DNA from: Bacteroidota bacterium
Lineage (GTDB): Bacteria; Bacteroidota; Bacteroidia; Chitinophagales; Chitinophagaceae
DNA: 11,897 bases
Assembly: GCA_023391315.1 (NCBI GenBank)
Contig: JAEWBD010000159.1
Span: forward strand, 1-11,897
Reading direction: 5' to 3'
In this document: positions 1 through 7,294 of the stretch, in pieces
How positions within the stretch are numbered: position 1 is the first letter of the stretch
Layout of the letters: each line of letters starts with the position of its first letter
Notes under the pieces: generated by a model
The model's database searches: none
Told to the model about the DNA's origin: nothing
The model's input: the letters and a program-made list of their open reading frames with translations, nothing else
Made by a program: the position numbers and the translations under genes

Positions 1-372
1 GAATTGAGCAAGGTGGCGCAAACAAAAGCCAGCGACCCAAGGCTTAAAGATTTTGCGGATATGATGGTAACAGATCATACTGCCGCTGCTGATAAGTTAA
101 AACAACTTGCCACTGCAAAAAGCATTACGCTGCCGGATAAGCTGAGCGATGCTTCACAGAAAAAGCTGGATGACCTGAATAAAAAGACAGGGAAAGACTT
201 TGATAAAGCTTATACAAACGATATGCTTGACGGGCATAAGGATGCCGTAGATGCTTTTGATAAAGGCAGTAAGAATTTACAGGACGCCGATTTAAAGAAT
301 TTCGCGTCTACAACCCTGCCTACAATTCAAATGCACCAGGATTCAATAAAAGCAATAGCAGGAAAAAAATAA
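1..372 (+). CDS. DUF4142 family protein, 5' end missing
   Basis: This is the C-terminal part (about 123 residues) of a DUF4142 protein, cut by the left edge; the frame is open from base 1. The visible part carries family hallmarks: a KASDPRLKDFADMMVTDHTAA stretch (family pattern: K-A-S-x-x-x-V-K-x-F-A-x-x-M-V-x-D-H), a helical lysine-rich middle, and a closing segment around LPTIQMHQDSIKAI with the conserved late histidine. DUF4142 proteins are small four-helix, ferritin-like proteins, usually exported by a signal peptide; their biochemical role is not settled. The TTG at base 4 is almost certainly internal, because the first helix of the domain and any signal peptide would lie upstream. A strong terminator follows 18 bases after the stop, so it ends its transcription unit. 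Confidence 0.85.
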   Translation, partial: ELSKVAQTKASDPRLKDFADMMVTDHTAAADKLKQLATAKSITLPDKLSDASQKKLDDLNKKTGKDFDKAYTNDMLDGHKDAVDAFDKGSKNLQDADLKNFASTTLPTIQMHQDSIKAIAGKK

Positions 373-390
373 ATCCACTATAATCAATAA

Positions 391-420
391 AAAACCGTCT
401 CCTTAAGAGGCGGTTTTTTT
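391..420 (+). terminator. Rho-independent terminator after the DUF4142 gene
   Basis: An 11-base arm AAAACCGTCTC (391-401) pairs with GAGGCGGTTTT (407-417), with one G-T wobble and a five-base loop, and the T-run continues to 420. Position directly downstream of the DUF4142 stop and the classic hairpin plus T-tract form make this a confident call. Confidence 0.9.
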
Positions 421-502
421 ATGTATATAAATTGTGAAGAGGATTGTTTGAATTAAAATTGATGTAAGCGCCATATATAATAATTTTATTTTTTGTTGCT
501 GC

Positions 503-1771
503 ATGTTTACATTTTTCTACAACATCTTTATAAAACTTTATCCAATTGGCGCTACTATAATATCGCCATTTAATGAAAAGGCTGCATTCTGGATAAAAGG
601 CAGAAAAAATATTTTTAATAAGGTAAGTAAAGCAATTGCTGATGATACGTCATTAAAAATATGGATGCATTGTTCTTCGCTTGGTGAATTTGAACAGGGC
701 AGGCCATTGCTTGAAAAATTCAGGCAATCGTATCCTTCCTATAAACTGGTGTTGACTTTTTTTTCACCTTCCGGTTATGAAGTGCAGAAGAATAGCAAGA
801 TCGCCGATTATATATTTTACCTGCCTGCTGATTCAAAGGCAAACGCTGAAAAGTTTATCCGGTTAATCCAGCCTTCGCTTGTAGTGTTTGTAAAATATGA
901 ATACTGGTTTTATTATTTAAAAGAAATCGATAAACGCAATATCCCGTTAATACTTGTATCGGGTATTTTCTTTCCTAATTTCTCTTTTTTTCAATGGTAT
1001 GGAAAGCTGCAGCGGCAAATGCTCACATTCTTCACGCATTTTTTTGTACAAACAGAAGATTCTAAAAACCTGTTGCATTCAATTAATGTTAATAATGTAA
1101 CCGTATCCGGAGATACGAGGTTTGATCGTGTATTGGAAGTAGCATCCGAATTAAAACAGTTTCCGGTAATTGAAAATTTTATTGGCGATAAAAAAGTTAT
1201 TGTCGCCGGCAGCACGTGGACAGAAGATGATGAAGCGCTTGATCATTTCGCCAACACACGCCCGGAGTTAAGATTTATAGTTGCACCGCATGATATAAGT
1301 AAGGAAAGGCTGGAAGAATGCTGCAAATTGTATAAGCATGCCATATTATTTTCTGAATATAATAAAGCCATTGCCGGCAGCCAGCCATTGCCTGATAACA
1401 TCAATACATTGATTATTGATAATATCGGCACACTTAAATTTCTATACCGATATGCCGCTATATGTTATGTGGGTGGCGGTTTTGGCGATGATGGCATTCA
1501 TAACATTCTTGAAGCGGCTGTATATTATAAACCGGTTTTATTCGGGCCGGCATTTGATAAATTTTATGAAGCCTTACAATTGATTGATAAAGGCGGCGCC
1601 TTTGATGTGGAAGATGCCATTGAACTGGAAGCGCAATTAGATGAGTTATTGCAGGATAAATATTTATACAGGCAGGCCTGCCGCATTGCCGGTGATTATG
1701 TAAAAAACAATGCAGGCGCAGCAGGCATTATTATGAATTATATTCAGGAAAAACGCCTTCTTATCAATTGA
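503..1771 (+). CDS. waaA: 3-deoxy-D-manno-octulosonic acid (Kdo) transferase
   Basis: WaaA (KdtA) transfers Kdo from CMP-Kdo to lipid IVA at the inner face of the cytoplasmic membrane, the first core step of lipopolysaccharide assembly. The 422-residue length fits the family. A hydrophobic N-terminal segment (about residues 1-22) fits the membrane anchor. SSLGEFEQGRPL at 58-69 holds the conserved base glutamate (Glu62). The GT-B C-terminal half shows GDTRFDRV (203-210), AGSTWTEDDE (235-244), APHD (261-264) and the nucleotide-sugar loop GGGFGDDGIHNILEAA (324-339). The gene starts 83 bases after the terminator, so it probably has its own promoter, though no clear TAnnTTTG box was found. Its last 28 bases overlap the convergent gene that ends at 1744. 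How many Kdo residues it adds cannot be told from sequence. Confidence 0.95.
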   Translation: MFTFFYNIFIKLYPIGATIISPFNEKAAFWIKGRKNIFNKVSKAIADDTSLKIWMHCSSLGEFEQGRPLLEKFRQSYPSYKLVLTFFSPSGYEVQKNSKIADYIFYLPADSKANAEKFIRLIQPSLVVFVKYEYWFYYLKEIDKRNIPLILVSGIFFPNFSFFQWYGKLQRQMLTFFTHFFVQTEDSKNLLHSINVNNVTVSGDTRFDRVLEVASELKQFPVIENFIGDKKVIVAGSTWTEDDEALDHFANTRPELRFIVAPHDISKERLEECCKLYKHAILFSEYNKAIAGSQPLPDNINTLIIDNIGTLKFLYRYAAICYVGGGFGDDGIHNILEAAVYYKPVLFGPAFDKFYEALQLIDKGGAFDVEDAIELEAQLDELLQDKYLYRQACRIAGDYVKNNAGAAGIIMNYIQEKRLLIN

Positions 1772-2439
1772 TCAAATAAAACCGATGCCGGGCTGTTTTC
1801 GTTCCAACCCAGTTTTAATTTCAATTCTCTTTTTATCCATAATTCCGCTTCGCCGTAAATATTAAAACTATTGATGGTTTTAATGCTGCGGTCATACATG
1901 GTTTGATCGCCGCGGAACAATTCATTAATAAAAAGATATTGGTCGTTAATGCCAATTCCTTTGCGTAAATCTTTTATAGGCCCCGTGCTTATGTTTTGCG
2001 CAACTTCCTTTTGCGAAGATGATTGTTGTTTCAGCCTGTCATTCAAACTTTCCTGCTGTGATAACGTTTCGTTAACTTCCTGTTGTTTCAGTGCAAGCGT
2101 TGGTATTTCTACCATTGGATTGAAATAATTAAATTTATCTTCCTCTTCATCCGGCTGAAACACTGCTTCTTCCTTTTCTTCAGTTTCTATAATTGGAGCA
2201 GGTTGCTGTGGATCTGTTGATACCGGAGGAAGTATTGTTTCAATGCTGGTTTCACTCACAATGGCACTGCGGGCGGCAGGATAAAATACTGCAATGGATT
2301 CCTGCCGGTACTGTTCGTTTTGGGCAGACCTCTCCAGTTCAGATAAAAGCAATTGTGCTGTTATGCGCAATTGTTCATTTCCTGCGTTACTGTCATACAG
2401 TTCCTGTAAGCGTGCTATCAATAAGCCGGCTTTTTCCAT
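1744..2439 (-). CDS. hypothetical protein with conserved Bacteroidota-type C-terminus
   Basis: The 231-residue product is not one I can name. It has no signal peptide or membrane segment, so it is probably cytoplasmic. Residues 1-50 look helical (leucine heptads around LQELYD and LLLSELERS). Residues 65-105 form a proline- and glutamate-rich acidic linker (IETEEKEE, PDEEED). Residues 115-148 are rich in Gln and Ser. Residues 154-231 (PIKDLRKGIGINDQYLFINELFRGD... ending LIRRRFS) are compact and resemble a C-terminal module I associate with uncharacterised Bacteroidota proteins. The layout suggests a flexible tether linking an N-terminal helix to a C-terminal binding domain; this is inference. 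The gene diverges from tdk over 63 bases and overlaps the 3' end of waaA tail to tail. Confidence 0.8.
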   Translation of the reverse strand: MEKAGLLIARLQELYDSNAGNEQLRITAQLLLSELERSAQNEQYRQESIAVFYPAARSAIVSETSIETILPPVSTDPQQPAPIIETEEKEEAVFQPDEEEDKFNYFNPMVEIPTLALKQQEVNETLSQQESLNDRLKQQSSSQKEVAQNISTGPIKDLRKGIGINDQYLFINELFRGDQTMYDRSIKTINSFNIYGEAELWIKRELKLKLGWNENSPASVLFDQLIRRRFS

Positions 2440-2447
2440 AAGATATC

Positions 2448-2455
2448 TATATTTG
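2448..2455 (+). promoter_or_regulatory. candidate -7 promoter element for tdk
   Basis: TATATTTG is an exact match to the Bacteroidota -7 consensus TAnnTTTG. It would place the transcription start near 2462 and give a leader of about 40 bases before the tdk ATG. No clear TTG -33 element sits at the usual distance upstream, so the call rests on one box. Confidence 0.4.
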
Positions 2456-2459
2456 AAAG

Positions 2460-2487
2460 CTTTACGTTATGGAATAACGATGTAAAG
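2460..2487. promoter_or_regulatory. bulged dyad in the leader of tdk
   Basis: CTTTAC-GTTAT (2460-2470) is mirrored by ATAAC-GAT-GTAAAG (2474-2487): eleven paired bases with a three-base bulge around a GGA centre. It coincides with the predicted tdk transcription start between two divergent genes. It could be an operator or a leader hairpin. It is AT-rich and short, so chance is possible. Confidence 0.3.
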
Positions 2488-2502
2488 TTAAAATTTATTT
2501 CG

Positions 2503-3078
2503 ATGTTTATTGAACCACACATAAAAGGAGGAAGGCGGGGATGGATTGAAGTGATCTGCGGTTCTATGTTCAGCGGCAAAACGGAAGAGCTTATACGCAG
2601 GCTGAAGCGGGCCCAAATAGCCAATCTTAAAACAGAAATATTTAAACCAGCCATTGATACACGTTATGATGAAATGAATGTGGTAAGCCACGATGAAACT
2701 ACTATTATAGCGCAACCGGTACAACATTCACAAAATATTTTATTGCTGGCAACCGATGCCGATGTAATAGGCATAGATGAAGTGCAGTTTTTTGATAATG
2801 GCATTGTTAATGTTTGCGAACAACTTGCTTTAAACGGCACACGCGTAATTGTTGCCGGGCTTGATATGGATTTTACAGGCAAGCCTTTCGGGCCTGTTCC
2901 ACAGTTGCTCGCCATAGCCGATTATATTACCAAACTGCATGCTATTTGTGTGCATTGCGGCAATATTGCCAGTATATCGTACCGTAAAACAAAACAAAGC
3001 GGGCAGGTAGTAATTGGCGAACTGGATGTGTATGAACCAAGATGCAGGGTTTGTTATGAGAAAGGGGATGCGATGTGA
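2503..3078 (+). CDS. tdk: thymidine kinase (type II)
   Basis: Tdk phosphorylates thymidine (and deoxyuridine) with ATP to give dTMP, the pyrimidine salvage route, in the cytoplasm. The 191 residues match the normal length for tetrameric type II enzymes. The P-loop GSMFSGKT lies at 20-27, the Walker B and catalytic pair in IDEVQFF at 91-97 (Asp92, Glu93), and the zinc-binding lasso uses CVHC (Cys149, Cys152) and CRVC (Cys181, Cys184). All key residues are present, so the enzyme should be active. The start at 2503 leaves a short basic leader (IKGGRRGW) before the first strand, common in Bacteroidota homologues. The gene stands alone, divergent from the hypothetical gene on its left, and is followed five bases after its stop by a GTTGA octamer tract. 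Confidence 0.96.
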   Translation: MFIEPHIKGGRRGWIEVICGSMFSGKTEELIRRLKRAQIANLKTEIFKPAIDTRYDEMNVVSHDETTIIAQPVQHSQNILLLATDADVIGIDEVQFFDNGIVNVCEQLALNGTRVIVAGLDMDFTGKPFGPVPQLLAIADYITKLHAICVHCGNIASISYRKTKQSGQVVIGELDVYEPRCRVCYEKGDAM

Positions 3079-3083
3079 AGGTG

Positions 3084-3107
3084 GTTGAATAGTTGATGGG
3101 TTGATAA
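3084..3107 (+). repeat. GTTGANNN octamer tract, copy 1
   Basis: Three consecutive eight-base units, GTTGAATA, GTTGATGG and GTTGATAA, follow the tdk stop by five bases. The same pattern recurs at 3925-3956 and, inverted, at 3982-4002. The bases after it (3111-3134) contain a second loose repetition of TTGGAAT-like words. Function unknown. Confidence 0.75.
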
Positions 3108-3211
3108 GAGATTGGAATTGGTAATTTGGAATCGTACTAATATCCATTGAATATTTAAAGGGTGCCGCGACTCTATTTTTTTATAGATCGTGTTTACAGT
3201 TAAGATTTAAT

Positions 3212-3933
3212 ATGGAATACCGGCAAACAAAATCAATGAAACCTGTTTTAATCTTATTCTTTTGTATCCTGATATTATTTGCCAAAGCGCAATCAATCAC
3301 ATCTTTTAATCAATATGTGCCTAACAGCAACCAGGTACTGTTTGTAAAAACACCTTCTGCCAGTTCAATTAAGGGAAAGATGTTTTTGTATGAAAGAAAA
3401 AATGATAAGCAATCCTGGAAGCTGCGTGATTCCTTTGCAATAACGGTTGGCCGCTCCGGCCTTGCAAAGATGCACATACTGCAATTCCATTGAATGATAG
3501 TTTACCGGTGAAGCATGAAGGCGATGGTAAATCGCCATCCGGCATTTTTAAGTTGTGGAAAGTGTTCAGTTATCATAACCTGCAACATTTAAAAATGCCT
3601 TTTGTGCAGGTTGATACGAATTTTTATTGTGTGGATGATGTTAACTCCCGTTATTATAACCAGCTTGTGCTTGCTGATACCGCTGCAAAAGATTTCAACA
3701 GTTTCGAGCACATGAAACTTAACAGCAATGGTTATGAATATGGTGTTTGGGTTTTATACAACAGTAATCCTGCAATAGCAGGTAATGGCTCCTGTATTTT
3801 TCTGCATGTGTGGAGCGATGAAAATACGCCAACTTCCGGCTGTACGGCCATGGCAAAAGAAAATATGCTGAAATTAATTCACTGGCTGGATTCGGGGAAA
3901 AATCCTGTGTTGTTGCAAATGGTAGGTGAATAG
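3212..3933 (+). pseudogene. L,D-transpeptidase (YkuD family), frameshifted
   Basis: Two overlapping frames together make one exported YkuD-type protein. Frame one (3212-3493) encodes a signal peptide, best started at the second ATG (3236, MKPVLILFFCILILFAKAQ), then up to VGRSGLAK. Frame two, read back from the stop at 3933, supplies DAHTAIPLNDSLPVKHEGDGKSPSGIF and the catalytic region, with His in FLHVW and Cys in SGCTAM. The join is at about 3466-3469: adding one A to the AAA run there restores a continuous protein of about 235 residues from the second ATG. The family forms or trims 3-3 peptidoglycan cross-links in the periplasm; this subgroup has SGCTAM rather than SHGC. As written the first frame ends before the active site and the second lacks a signal peptide. 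A sequencing indel and a true pseudogene are both possible. It faces an LD-carboxypeptidase acting on the same substrate. Confidence 0.85.
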
Positions 3934-3956
3934 TTGATAAGTTGAATAGTTGATCG
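3925..3956 (+). repeat. GTTGANNN octamer tract, copy 2
   Basis: GGTGAATA (one mismatch), GTTGATAA, GTTGAATA and GTTGATCG run in exact eight-base register. The first unit overlaps the final codons and the TAG stop of the transpeptidase gene. Bases 3933-3953 can pair with 3982-4002 at 17 of 21 positions, leaving a 28-base loop, so the two tracts may form a hairpin between the convergent genes. Confidence 0.75.
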
Positions 3957-3981
3957 AGCGCATAGGAAGTTTCTAAACCCG

Positions 3982-4002
3982 TCAACCAATCAACCAATCA
4001 AC
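3982..4002 (-). repeat. GTTGANNN octamer tract, copy 3, inverted and inside a coding end
   Basis: On the minus strand this reads GTTGATTG, GTTGATTG, GTTGA. It encodes the last six residues (VDWLIG) and the TGA stop of the LD-carboxypeptidase. It is inverted relative to copies 1 and 2 and pairs with copy 2. Confidence 0.75.
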
Positions 4003-4956
4003 TTGTTCCGTAAGCATTACAGCGGTTTCGTTTACACTGAACTGAAAATTGCCGCCCACTTTTAATGCATAATTTTCATTCACATGCCCAACCGGGAAAT
4101 CGAAACAAACGGGATAATTATATTCTTTCACTTTATCAACGATCAACTCATATAATTCCTGGCCAAAAGGGATGATTGTGTCTTTCATGTCGGCAAATTT
4201 GCCAACAATAAGGCCTGAAAGACCGTCTAATTTACCAGCCCGTTTTAGTTGCAGCAACATCCTGTCGATATTGTATAAATACTCGCCAGTATCTTCTATA
4301 AACAGTATTTTATTTTTTGTACTGATGTCTGAGCGTGTTCCAACAATATGCGCCAGCAGCGCAAGATTGCCGCCAACCAATTCCCCTGCACCAATTCCTT
4401 TTCTGTTTAAAGGATGTGAAGCAATTGTATATGATTGATGTTTGCCTGTAATGCTGTTATAGATTGATTGGATATAAATTTCACTTTCTTCCATCTCATT
4501 AAAAGCGGAAGCCATCGGTGCATGTAGTGAAGCAATGTTATAGTTTGAATAAATGTGGGAGAGAAGAAGGGTTACATCACTGTAACCGATGATCCATTTG
4601 GGATGCTGTACAAATTTTATGAAATTGATGTCATCAATTATCCTGCTTAGACCATAACCACCCCTTGCACAAAAAATGGCTTTAACTTCTTCATCATCCA
4701 GCACAGATTGCAGGTCATCTAAGCGTTCTTCATCCGTACCTGAAAAATAACTGCATTGTGCGCCTAATGTTTTTCCACGTTTAACCTTAAAACTCCATTG
4801 GTGCAGGGTTTCAATAGAACGCTGCATTTTTTCCAACGGCATGCAGCCGGAAGGGCAAATCATGCCAATTGTATCACCTGGTTTTAAGTATGGGGGAATT
4901 ATTGTCATTCGTTTAAGTATTGCTTTTAAATTGCCGCAGGATACACAATTAAACAT
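3982..4956 (-). CDS. LD-carboxypeptidase, peptidase family S66
   Basis: S66 enzymes (LdcA/MccF group) cleave the L,D bond before the terminal D-alanine of tetrapeptide stems during murein recycling, usually in the cytoplasm; MccF members cleave microcin C-like compounds instead. The Ser-Glu-His triad is complete in the 324-residue numbering: Ser126 in IIGYSDVT, Glu221 in LFIEDTGE, His291 in FPVGH. The N-terminal PYLKPGDTIGMICPSG and the CARGGYGLSRI segment are also typical. The family pattern begins at the Met of MTIIPPYLKPGD, so the true start is probably 4908, giving 308 residues; the 16 extra residues (MFNCVSCGNLKAILKR) look non-native. No signal peptide is seen. The C-terminal VDWLIG comes from a GTTGA repeat and is probably not ancestral. 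LdcA and MccF activity cannot be separated here. Confidence 0.92.
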   Translation of the reverse strand: MFNCVSCGNLKAILKRMTIIPPYLKPGDTIGMICPSGCMPLEKMQRSIETLHQWSFKVKRGKTLGAQCSYFSGTDEERLDDLQSVLDDEEVKAIFCARGGYGLSRIIDDINFIKFVQHPKWIIGYSDVTLLLSHIYSNYNIASLHAPMASAFNEMEESEIYIQSIYNSITGKHQSYTIASHPLNRKGIGAGELVGGNLALLAHIVGTRSDISTKNKILFIEDTGEYLYNIDRMLLQLKRAGKLDGLSGLIVGKFADMKDTIIPFGQELYELIVDKVKEYNYPVCFDFPVGHVNENYALKVGGNFQFSVNETAVMLTEQVDWLIG

Positions 4957-5034
4957 TAGATTATAATAAATTATTCACGAAAGCATGTTTAATGTGCGCT
5001 GTATTCTTCAAAATAAAATATTTTATCAGTAAGA

Positions 5035-6000
5035 ATGGATATTATGAAAAGGTTACAGGTTTTATTTTTTGTTTTTATATTTTTTGTGTCATGCGGCAAT
5101 AATGAAAATAATACGGCACAAAAGAGTTTTGCTGATGAGTCAGTCAGCAACAATAAAACTATTGTAAAAAAATTTTTATTTGATAACACCAAAGCAGAAA
5201 CCGCAGGTAATGCAGATTGGGTAATTGATGAAGATAATAATCTTGCAAAGCGGTTGCCAACGCCAGTGCAGGAAAACATTAATGCTTCAACACCTGAAAC
5301 TTACTGGACGGGCGCTTTATCATCATGGGGCATTGCATTGGTAAAGCAAAAGCAACAGGTAGAAACTTTACAGGAAAACAGCCATATTACTTACGGCGAT
5401 TTTAAGAATGTACAGGACCTCTCATATTATGACGTTTTTATTGTTGATGAACCCAATATCCGTTTCAGTAACGATGAGAAATCAGCTATTATAAATTTTG
5501 TAAAGAATGGTGGTGGCTTGTTTATGATTACAGATCATGATCATTCAGACCGCAATAATGATGGCTGGGATTCGCCTGCTATATGGAATGATTTAATGAA
5601 TAATAATACGCTTCAAAAAGACCCCTTTGGGTTTTCTATTTATAAAACAAATATCAGCCAGCGGTCTTCCAATATTACAACGCTTGAAAATCCAATTACA
5701 CAAGGCAGGCGGGGAGAAGTAACATTCCTGCAATTCAATAACGGCGCAACTATTACGCTTACATCGCCAACTGCCAAAGGTGTATGCTGGATGAATAATT
5801 ATCCGCAAAATGACATACGTGTAATGGCTGCTTACAGCACTTATGGTAAAGGAAGGATAGTTGTTATTGGAGATAGTTCCCCCGCTGATGACGGCACCGG
5901 CGCCAAAGGCAACAAACTGCATGATGGCTGGAATGCGGTTGGTGAAAACCATTCCAGCTTTTTTATCAATGCATCGCTATGGCTGGCGAAGTTGCAATAA
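5035..6000 (+). CDS. lipoprotein with amidotransferase-like (GATase1/IFT52-type) fold
   Basis: The 321-residue product has a lipoprotein signal: basic MKR, a hydrophobic run, then lipobox FVSC with Cys20. It should be lipid-anchored in the envelope. The better start is the second Met at 5044. Residues 44-170 resemble a Rossmann-like class I glutamine-amidotransferase fold: KFLFDNTKAETAG opens, YYDVFIVDEPN (131-141) and FVKNGGGLFMITDHDHSD (155-172) follow, and late RIVVIGDSSPADDG (274-287) closes a strand. The GGG-L-x-x-I-T/S-D-H pattern is like proteins in which sugar or polysaccharide sensing or hydrolysis is guessed. No amidotransferase cysteine nucleophile is seen, so it is probably not a glutaminase; Asp and His at 167-172 could bind metal. 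Specific function unknown. It is monocistronic and converges on metZ. Confidence 0.75.
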   Translation: MDIMKRLQVLFFVFIFFVSCGNNENNTAQKSFADESVSNNKTIVKKFLFDNTKAETAGNADWVIDEDNNLAKRLPTPVQENINASTPETYWTGALSSWGIALVKQKQQVETLQENSHITYGDFKNVQDLSYYDVFIVDEPNIRFSNDEKSAIINFVKNGGGLFMITDHDHSDRNNDGWDSPAIWNDLMNNNTLQKDPFGFSIYKTNISQRSSNITTLENPITQGRRGEVTFLQFNNGATITLTSPTAKGVCWMNNYPQNDIRVMAAYSTYGKGRIVVIGDSSPADDGTGAKGNKLHDGWNAVGENHSSFFINASLWLAKLQ

Positions 6001-6043
6001 TGAAGCAGGCAGGTGTCAGCATTCAGCTATTGGCAAATCGGAG

Positions 6044-6068
6044 ACCAGGCGTTAGTCCAGCGCCTGGT
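6044..6068. terminator. stem-loop between convergent lipoprotein and metZ genes
   Basis: ACCAGGCG (6044-6051) and CGCCTGGT (6061-6068) form a perfect eight-base GC-rich stem with a nine-base loop that contains the metZ stop codon. There is no T-run on either strand, so it is at most a weak bidirectional terminator or 3' end stabiliser. Confidence 0.4.
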
Positions 6069-7230
6069 TCAGATCATTAATAATATCATCTACAAATTCC
6101 AGTCCCACAGAAATTCTTATTAAGCCTGGTGTAATGCCAACATTCAGTCTTTCCTGTTCTGTAAGCTTTGAATGTGTGGTGCTGGCAGGGTGCGATGCGA
6201 TGCTTCTTGTATCGCCGAGATTGGCTGTCATGGAAAGCATCTTCAGTTTATTCAAAAATTGCCTTCCTTTTTCAACGCCGCCCTTCACTTCAAAACAAAC
6301 GATGCCGCCGCCCGCTTTCATTTGCTTCTTTGCAATTTCATACTGCGGATGATCTTCCATGAACGGATATTTTACCCACTCCACATTTTTATGTTGTTTT
6401 AATGCCTGCGCCACTTTTACGGCATTCTCGCAGTGGCGTTGTAAACGCACATCCAATGTTTCGAGGCTCTTGCTTAATATCCATGCATTAAAGGGCGATA
6501 AAGAAGGGCCTGTATTACGGCTGAATAAATAAATATCTTTTATCAAATCTTTTCTGCCAACAACAATGCCACCTAAAACGCGGCCCTGGCCGTCAATCCA
6601 TTTTGTTGCAGAATGCACAATTATATCTGCACCGTATAATATAGGTTTTTGCAGCAAAGGTGTTGCAAAACAATTGTCAACATTGTAAATAAGATTATGC
6701 TGTTTGGCAAATTTTCCTGCCCATTCGAGGTCAATAATTTCAAGTTGCGGATTGGTTGGCGTTTCAATAAACAACATCTTGCTGTTAGGCTTCACGGCTT
6801 TTTCCCAGGCCGCTTTATCATTTGCATCAACCAAAGTAGTTTCAATACCATAACGCGGTAAAAATTTTGTGACCATTGTGTGGGTACTGCCAAATACCGA
6901 GCTGCAGCATATTAAATGATCGCCCTGTTTCAACAACGCAAACATGGATGCAAACACTGCCGCCATGCCCGATGCCGTTGCATAACCTGCTTCGGCGCCT
7001 TCCAGCGCACACATTTTTTTTATAAACTCATCAACGTTGGGGTTGGTAAAACGGCTGTAGATGTTTTCTTCCCTTTCATCCGCAAATGCAGCCCGCATGG
7101 TTTCCGCTTCATCAAAACAAAAACTGCTTGTTAAATAAAGCGGCGTGGAATGTTCCATTTCGCCTGTCCTGTCAATTTGTATTCTTATTGCTTCGGTTAA
7201 TTCATTTGGTTTGTTGCTTGTATCGCTCAT
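6052..7230 (-). CDS. metZ: O-succinylhomoserine sulfhydrylase-type PLP enzyme
   Basis: A Cys/Met-metabolism PLP enzyme (392 residues, normal length) that probably joins an activated homoserine ester to sulfide to make homocysteine, the direct sulfhydrylation route to methionine, in the cytoplasm. The PLP lysine is Lys210 in HSATKWIDGQGRVLGG; Asp185 (YNVDNCF) should contact the pyridine nitrogen; Tyr58 and Arg60 in YSRFTNPNVDEF come from the partner subunit; ATASGMAA (84-91) and TRSIASHPASTTH (341-353) are also conserved. DGQGRVLGG after the lysine favours MetZ over cystathionine gamma-synthase or methionine gamma-lyase, but the acyl donor (succinyl or acetyl) is not certain. The gene lies 64 bases downstream of an osmC-type gene on the same strand with no promoter box in the gap, so co-transcription is likely. 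Confidence 0.88.
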   Translation of the reverse strand: MSDTSNKPNELTEAIRIQIDRTGEMEHSTPLYLTSSFCFDEAETMRAAFADEREENIYSRFTNPNVDEFIKKMCALEGAEAGYATASGMAAVFASMFALLKQGDHLICCSSVFGSTHTMVTKFLPRYGIETTLVDANDKAAWEKAVKPNSKMLFIETPTNPQLEIIDLEWAGKFAKQHNLIYNVDNCFATPLLQKPILYGADIIVHSATKWIDGQGRVLGGIVVGRKDLIKDIYLFSRNTGPSLSPFNAWILSKSLETLDVRLQRHCENAVKVAQALKQHKNVEWVKYPFMEDHPQYEIAKKQMKAGGGIVCFEVKGGVEKGRQFLNKLKMLSMTANLGDTRSIASHPASTTHSKLTEQERLNVGITPGLIRISVGLEFVDDIINDLNQALD

Positions 7231-7294
7231 TTTTATTGGTTATTGATTTGATATTTTTTTATTACGAAGCACGCTGATCAACGCCAGCATTTTG

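Noticed and set aside
3460..3475. Programmed -1 ribosomal frameshift in the transpeptidase
   Set aside because: GCAAAG is not a standard X-XXY-YYZ slippery heptamer and no downstream stem-loop is evident; a plain indel is simpler.
3084..4002. GTTGA octamers as a CRISPR array
   Set aside because: Units are eight bases with no spacers between them; there are no cas genes.
5013..5026. Perfect 14-base palindrome ATAAAATATTTTAT as an operator for the lipoprotein gene
   Set aside because: Only A and T are used in an AT-rich gap, so chance is likely and nothing links it to a known regulator.
7231..7294. Separate metZ promoter or a sulfur-related riboswitch
   Set aside because: The 64-base AT-rich gap has no TAnnTTTG on the minus strand and is too short for a SAM riboswitch; no core motif is seen.
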